Positions 59,393 through 64,000 of a stretch of DNA of 64,000 nt are shown in pieces. Origin of the DNA: Pseudidiomarina piscicola. GTDB lineage: Bacteria > Pseudomonadota > Gammaproteobacteria > Enterobacterales > Alteromonadaceae. The position numbers were made by a program, and so were the translations under genes. Where the stretch lies: the NCBI RefSeq assembly GCF_902806985.1, contig NZ_CADCXY010000005.1, positions 1-64,000 of the forward strand. The letters run 5' to 3'. A model generated the notes under the pieces. It had not been told where the DNA came from, did no database searches, and was given only the letters and a program-made list of their open reading frames with translations. Each line of letters begins with the position of its first letter. Position 1 is the first letter of the stretch.

Positions 59393-61066
59393 ATGTTTGA
59401 AACGTCATCATCTTCAGCGCCAGCATTTGCTGGCGCCATGCAATCGAGCCAGTTGCTCATTATCGATCTACTTCGCCATAGTGTCCGCCGACACCCTCAG
59501 CAAGAAATTGTCAGCCGGCGCATCGAAGGCGATATTCACCGATATACTTACGCCGAGTGCTATCAACGCTCGTGTCAGCTGGCCCACTGTTTAACAGAGT
59601 TTGGCGTTCAGCCAGGGGAACGCGTGGCAACGTTAGCCTGGAACACCTATCGCCACCTCGAGCTTTACTATGCCGTAAGCGGCATGGGCGCAATACTGCA
59701 TACCGTGAACCCGCGACTCATTGCGGAGCAAATTGAGTGGATTCTCAATGATGCCAACGCAACTTGGCTATTTGTTGATGCTTGTTTTAGCGAGTTAGCG
59801 GCACAGGTCGTCAACAAAGTCCCCCAATTAAAAGGCGTTATCGTATTAGCTGACGACTGCCAGCAACCCGAGTTAAAGGAATGCAAACCGCCACTCCATG
59901 CCTACGAACAATTACTCGACGGCCAAGCAACAGATTTCAACTGGCCCGCTTTGCACGAAGACAGCGCCGCACTTCTTTGCTATACCTCAGGTACCACGGG
60001 AAACCCTAAGGGGGTTTTAAGTTCGCACCGGGCGATGGTGCTCCATGCGCAAGCGACGGTAAGTGCTGAGCTACTGGACCTACGCGCCACCACGGTATTG
60101 ATGCCTATGGTTGCTATGTATCATGCCGGAGCTTGGGGAGCGCCTTACGCAGCGCCTTTAGCCGGTTGTAAGCTCGTTTTACCGGGTAACGGTATGAGTG
60201 GTGAGGCCATGCACCAACTGATTGAAGCAGAGCAGGTAACTGTTGGCCTAGGCGTTCCTACCATTTGGCTAACCTTACATAATTACTTAGCCGAGCATGC
60301 CACGCGTTTGCCAACGTTAGAGCGCGTTTGTGTCGGTGGTGCCGCATCGCCGCTGGGGCTGGTAAAGACCTTTGACCAAGATTACGATGTATATTGGCAG
60401 CCCATATGGGGCATGACCGAGACCGGCCCATTAGCCAGTTCAGCACCACCAGAACCAAGCCTTATGGCACTTCCACTTGAACAGCGGTATGAAATTCAGA
60501 CAACTGCCGGGCGGGCATGCTTTGGCGTTGAAATGCAAATTGTTGACGCCGATGGCGCCGCGCTACCCCATGATGGTGAAACCAGCGGCGAATTAAGAGT
60601 TCGCGGGCCGTGGATAGCAAGTAGCTATTTTCAGCGCGACGACCCTGATACCTTTGCCGATGGCTGGTTAGCAACCGGCGACATCGCAGTTATCGACCCG
60701 CAGGGGTATATGAAAGTCGTCGACCGCAAAAAGGATGTTATTAAAAGCGGCGGCGAATGGATAAGCTCGTTAGATATCGAAAATATCTGTAGCCAACATC
60801 CAGCCGTTAATGAAAGTTGTGTGTTTGGTGTAAAACACCCCAAGTGGGACGAGCGCCCACTGTTGCTTGTCGTCGTCAATAAAGGTGAGCAAGTAGATAA
60901 AGCAACACTCTATCAATTTTTACAAGGCAAAATTGCCAAGTGGTGGATGCCTGATGACATTTTATTTGTCTCGGAGTTGCCACACACGGGTACCGGTAAA
61001 TTAGTAAAAAACCAATTACGCAAGCAGTACCAGAATTATCTGCTAGAGCAAACAACTGACGCATAA
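59393..61066 (+). CDS. Acyl-CoA synthetase, AlkK/medium-chain-like AMP-forming ligase
   Basis: 557 residues of the ANL superfamily. It has the P-loop [11 protein letters not shown], the A5 motif [30 protein letters not shown] and the catalytic Lys in [12 protein letters not shown]. The closest resemblance is to AlkK- and DmdB-like enzymes (medium-chain fatty acids or methylmercaptopropionate), but the substrate pocket cannot be read from sequence here. It is located 15 bp downstream of the GntP-family permease gene, suggesting that it activates the imported acid. Confidence 0.88.
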   Translation: MFETSSSSAPAFAGAMQSSQLLIIDLLRHSVRRHPQQEIVSRRIEGDIHRYTYAECYQRSCQLAHCLTEFGVQPGERVATLAWNTYRHLELYYAVSGMGAILHTVNPRLIAEQIEWILNDANATWLFVDACFSELAAQVVNKVPQLKGVIVLADDCQQPELKECKPPLHAYEQLLDGQATDFNWPALHEDSAALLCYTSGTTGNPKGVLSSHRAMVLHAQATVSAELLDLRATTVLMPMVAMYHAGAWGAPYAAPLAGCKLVLPGNGMSGEAMHQLIEAEQVTVGLGVPTIWLTLHNYLAEHATRLPTLERVCVGGAASPLGLVKTFDQDYDVYWQPIWGMTETGPLASSAPPEPSLMALPLEQRYEIQTTAGRACFGVEMQIVDADGAALPHDGETSGELRVRGPWIASSYFQRDDPDTFADGWLATGDIAVIDPQGYMKVVDRKKDVIKSGGEWISSLDIENICSQHPAVNESCVFGVKHPKWDERPLLLVVVNKGEQVDKATLYQFLQGKIAKWWMPDDILFVSELPHTGTGKLVKNQLRKQYQNYLLEQTTDA

Positions 61067-61078
61067 CGGGAGTCGGCG

Positions 61079-62269
61079 ATGCAACGTTCAATCATTTTTC
61101 TTTTAAGTTTAGCGGTTCTGGTGGTTAGCTACGGTTGCCAAGCGCAGCCCGCAGCTGCGCCGATGATGGTGGAAAAGCAATCGTTTAGTTTTGAAAATTT
61201 CACCACTGTCAGTGGCGAAGTAATACCCGAAGTGACGGTGGGTTGGGAAAGCTACGGCGAGCTTAATGCCGCCAAAGACAATGTGATCTTAATAACCCAC
61301 TTCTTCTCGGGCAATAGCCATGCAGCAGGCAAATATAGTCCGGATGACCCACTTCCGGGCTATTGGGACTCAATTATTGGGCCTGGCAAAGCCATTGATA
61401 CCAATAAATACTTTGTCATCAGCTCCGATACCTTAGTTAATGCCTTTCCAAATGATCCTAATGTGATCACCACGGGCCCGGCATCTATCAACCCAGAAAC
61501 CGGTAAGCCTTATGGCCTCGACTTTCCAGTGGTAACCATTCGCGACTTCGTGGAGGTTCAACACGAGCTCCTAACAAGTCTTGGCATTCATAAGTTGCAC
61601 GCAGTGGTAGGTGCCTCGATGGGCTCTTTGCAAGCACTTGAGTGGTCGGTGGCATACCCTGACATGGTTGAGCGTATGATCTCGGTTATCGGTGCTGGAG
61701 CCATGGACGCTTGGACAATTATGGCGTTAGAGCATTGGGCGCGGCCGATTCGCCATGACCCCAACTGGAACAACGGCGACTACTACGATGCCGAACCTCC
61801 GCTTACCGGGGTGACCAGTACGCTGGCCATGATCACCCAACAGGCCATGCACCCAGTGATTATGAACATGCGCGCACCTAAGCCTGAAGTCATGTCAGAA
61901 CAGGCGCTTGCCAGCGTTACCAACAGTACCCCTGTATTAGATTATTTATTTGCCAATAGCCGTGTTCGCGCGCCTTTAGCTGATGGTAACCACTTACTTT
62001 ATTTGGTTCGGGCAAATCAATTATTTGTGGCGGGACATGAAGGTGATTTAGCGACTGGCCTTGCGAAAGTTAAAGCCAAAACCTTATTCCTACCCGCCAC
62101 CAACGATCTGTTGCTGCAACCGTACTTGGCGAAGCGTGCTGTCGCCGAGCTAGAAAAGCAAGGCAAACAGCCTGCCTACGCAGAAATTGAGGGGATTTGG
62201 GGGCACTTAGACGGGCTCTTTAGTATCCCCAGCCAAGCCGATACTATCGAAGACTTTCTTGCTCACTAG
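61079..62269 (+). CDS. Exported MetX-fold alpha/beta hydrolase
   Basis: 396 residues. The core matches homoserine O-acetyltransferase-type enzymes: HFFSGNSHAAG, VGASMGSLQALEW (nucleophile Ser), PATNDLLL (Asp) and WGHLDGLF (His). Unlike true cytoplasmic MetX it begins with an export signal (hydrophobic about 4-18, then YGCQAQ), possibly a non-canonical lipobox or a signal peptidase I site. An exported acyltransferase lacks acetyl-CoA, so ester hydrolysis is more likely. It is the third gene of the GntP/acyl-CoA ligase operon. GGGAG precedes ATG 61079. Confidence 0.82.
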   Translation: MQRSIIFLLSLAVLVVSYGCQAQPAAAPMMVEKQSFSFENFTTVSGEVIPEVTVGWESYGELNAAKDNVILITHFFSGNSHAAGKYSPDDPLPGYWDSIIGPGKAIDTNKYFVISSDTLVNAFPNDPNVITTGPASINPETGKPYGLDFPVVTIRDFVEVQHELLTSLGIHKLHAVVGASMGSLQALEWSVAYPDMVERMISVIGAGAMDAWTIMALEHWARPIRHDPNWNNGDYYDAEPPLTGVTSTLAMITQQAMHPVIMNMRAPKPEVMSEQALASVTNSTPVLDYLFANSRVRAPLADGNHLLYLVRANQLFVAGHEGDLATGLAKVKAKTLFLPATNDLLLQPYLAKRAVAELEKQGKQPAYAEIEGIWGHLDGLFSIPSQADTIEDFLAH

Positions 62270-62281
62270 AACGTAGCAACC

Positions 62282-62306
62282 CTTGGGGAACTAGTTGTTC
62301 CCCAAG
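62282..62306. terminator. Perfect 10-bp stem shared by convergent gene ends
   Basis: CTTGGGGAAC (62282-62291) and GTTCCCCAAG (62297-62306) pair exactly around a 5-base loop. It overlaps the stop codon of the TIGR03545-like gene and follows the MetX-fold hydrolase by 12 bp, so it may end both transcripts. T tracts are weak on both sides. Confidence 0.6.
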
Positions 62307-64000
62307 ATCCCTTTCAGCTTGTCTTTTAGTTTGTCTTCAAGCTTGTCTTGCAACTTAGTCTCTAACATTTCTTGCAATCGAGCTTCACGGTTTTCGGCGT
62401 CGGTCAACAAGCTTGAAAGTTCAGTAAGCTCACTTTGATACTCACCCACAAAACCATCAGACTGCGACGTTAAACGTTGTTTCAACTCGCTAAGCTCACC
62501 ATCCGCAGCAGACATCGCAGCGCCTTTGAGTGCTTCGCCGAGTTGCTTATCTAGATCTGAAGAGAGGCTAAAATCGGGGTCCATCAAGGCGCCTTTAATA
62601 TCGGCATTGATATCCAACCGTTGTAAGCTTTCTAAAGCTTGTGCAATAACTGCTGCCCACTGATTTTCAGCTGATGCTTCCACCACCATATCGGCAAGTC
62701 GTAAGGTTGCATTGCCATCGAATTCACTATCCCGCAAGGCAATATTACCTTCACTATCGAGTAACGCTGAAAGAATGGTCGCAGCCAGCTCACTGCGTTC
62801 ACTTAACGCTGTACGAGCCAAATTAACCCCTTGAACCCGCCATTGCTGCCGCGCATCAAAGCCGGCAGCGGTGAGCGCCATCTCGCCATTCAATTGTAGT
62901 GACGACCACAGGTCATTGTTTTCACCGCGCGCACGGAAGGTGGTGGGCTGCCCTAACTGCTCATGTTGATGGGTGATGTTTTCCCAGTTCACATCGAGCA
63001 CCGTAGGCCCAATGGCAAACTCTGTGCGGGCTTTTTTGATAAGAAAGTCTGGCGGAGCATCGCTGTTAGTGAACGCAAACCAAATACCTTCCCCGCGAGG
63101 CGGTTGCACCGCTGTCTCGTCGGCTGAACGCTTTAACATTGGCGCTAATTGCTCATAGGCCAGCAGCATATAATCGGCCCATTGACGCGCTTGTTCACCA
63201 AAAAGAACCGTGGTGATTTCCGTTAACCCGTCACTGTTCAATTGCATCAACTCACCGACACGATCTAAATCGTGTTGGGGAGCCTGTTTAACTCGCTGCA
63301 TTTGTGTTTTCAGTTCAGCCACCGCATCGCCGGCAACCTCTTTGAACTCTTTCAAGGCTTCACGATCAGCGCTGAACTTTTCTTTCAGCTGTGCAAAAGC
63401 TTCTTGCTTAGCCTTCAGCTGGGCCGGTGTCTCAACGTCACCTTCGGTTATTTCCTGCAACTGCGTTTGATAGCTTTCCAATTGTTCTTTAGTCGGTAAC
63501 TTACTTAGAACAGCTTCAATACGTGCTTTTTGCTCGGTATAGCTAGCCTTAGCTTCAGCAATCGCTGTCGGGGTTTGCAAATCGACACGGCCCATCACTT
63601 CGTCCACAGAAGGCATCGACAAATTAATGGTTTCCATGCCCTCGCCGAGCCATCCTCCAACTTGCTCTTTACTTGGCAACTGGTAAACATCACCGGCTGA
63701 TTCTCGAGGCGTTTGTACACGAATTCCGGTGCTTACCACCTCTTCAAAGTGAAACCGCCCTAACAACAGTTGTTCCCAGTTCAAAGCACCATTAATTTTC
63801 TCTACCGCAACCCGGTTAAAATTGGGTTGCCGTGGGTCAGTCATTTGTACACCGGTAATATCAATCGTCAGCGGCATCCACTGGTGTTCAACCTTTTCAA
63901 TATTCACTTCGGCGCCATTCATGGTGCCGAGTGTTCGTTCCAAAGACCACTTCAAAATAGTATCTAATAGGAGCCACGAAAATGCCGCTATCAGCGCAAT
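62291..64000 (-). CDS. TIGR03545-like protein, 5' end outside the window
   Basis: At least 569 residues with the reading frame open to the right edge, where a membrane helix (IALIAAFSWLLLDTIL) is encoded immediately before LKWSLERTLGTMNGAEV. The real start lies beyond 64000. The N-terminal helix, AsmA-like beta-rich start (TIDITGVQMTDPRQPNFNRV), central coiled coil of Glu/Lys/Gln (about 150-235) and long alpha-helical parts match TIGR03545 proteins, whose function is unknown. The C-terminus ends with a Lys/Asp/Leu tetrad repeat (LQDKLEDKLKDKLKG). It converges with the MetX-fold hydrolase gene. Confidence 0.8.
   Translation of the reverse strand: MALIAAFSWLLLDTILKWSLERTLGTMNGAEVNIEKVEHQWMPLTIDITGVQMTDPRQPNFNRVAVEKINGALNWEQLLLGRFHFEEVVSTGIRVQTPRESAGDVYQLPSKEQVGGWLGEGMETINLSMPSVDEVMGRVDLQTPTAIAEAKASYTEQKARIEAVLSKLPTKEQLESYQTQLQEITEGDVETPAQLKAKQEAFAQLKEKFSADREALKEFKEVAGDAVAELKTQMQRVKQAPQHDLDRVGELMQLNSDGLTEITTVLFGEQARQWADYMLLAYEQLAPMLKRSADETAVQPPRGEGIWFAFTNSDAPPDFLIKKARTEFAIGPTVLDVNWENITHQHEQLGQPTTFRARGENNDLWSSLQLNGEMALTAAGFDARQQWRVQGVNLARTALSERSELAATILSALLDSEGNIALRDSEFDGNATLRLADMVVEASAENQWAAVIAQALESLQRLDINADIKGALMDPDFSLSSDLDKQLGEALKGAAMSAADGELSELKQRLTSQSDGFVGEYQSELTELSSLLTDAENREARLQEMLETKLQDKLEDKLKDKLKGILGNN

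Overview
The window looks like a chromosomal segment of a marine gammaproteobacterium of the Alteromonadales, most likely Idiomarinaceae (Idiomarina, Pseudidiomarina or Aliidiomarina). The reasons are moderate GC, E. coli-like housekeeping synteny (ribH-nusB-thiL-pgpA facing dxs-ispA-xseB, then thiI; yajC-secD-secF), enlarged PstC and PstA permeases, three TonB-dependent receptors, and a CrbS-type SLC5 sensor kinase. The taxon is an inference from gene content. No rRNA, tRNA, CRISPR array or prophage was seen.

Layout: 1-329 has no recognisable gene. 330-944 is a wreck of two insertion sequences, an IS3-family OrfB fragment abutting an IS4-family transposase start. 980-9783 is a complete phosphate system on the minus strand (phoB-phoR, pstS, pstC-pstA-pstB-phoU), followed by a putative phosphodiesterase lipoprotein (to 11064). 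11278-18409 holds two Oar-like TonB-dependent receptors flanking tadA. 18499-27070 holds purL, an unannotated 39-codon reading frame, mltF, guaA and guaB. xseA (plus strand) ends inside an AEC permease gene that is coupled to a porin gene (28478-30357). 30465-36369 has a YbdG-like mechanosensitive channel, an orphan histidine kinase, rdgC and an M49-type peptidase lipoprotein. 36537-50635 is housekeeping: srmB, vanZ-like, thiI, xseB-ispA-dxs, the ribH operon, a DUF3014 and acyltransferase pair, yaaA and yajC-secDF. 50848-62269 is a carbon-uptake neighbourhood: a TRIC-family protein, CrbS/CrbR, a TonB-dependent receptor, and a GntP permease / acyl-CoA ligase / MetX-fold exported hydrolase operon. 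The last gene, TIGR03545-like, runs off the right edge.

The main regulatory result is a set of PhoB-box candidates (two 7-bp units spaced 4 bp apart) upstream of pstS, pstC, phoB, the phosphodiesterase lipoprotein and the porin-AEC pair. In four of the five, a -10-like hexamer lies exactly 10 bp downstream. This predicts a local Pho regulon that goes beyond the transporter: an outer-membrane porin, a membrane-bound phosphodiesterase, high-affinity Pst uptake and the PhoBR sensor. The porin-AEC unit is the least expected member.

The second theme is short-chain or medium-chain acid use. CrbS/CrbR homologues control the acetate switch in Vibrio and Pseudomonas. They lie beside a TonB-dependent receptor and an operon that could hydrolyse an ester outside the cytoplasm, import the acid and activate it with CoA. 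That pathway is inferred from gene families and neighbourhood only.
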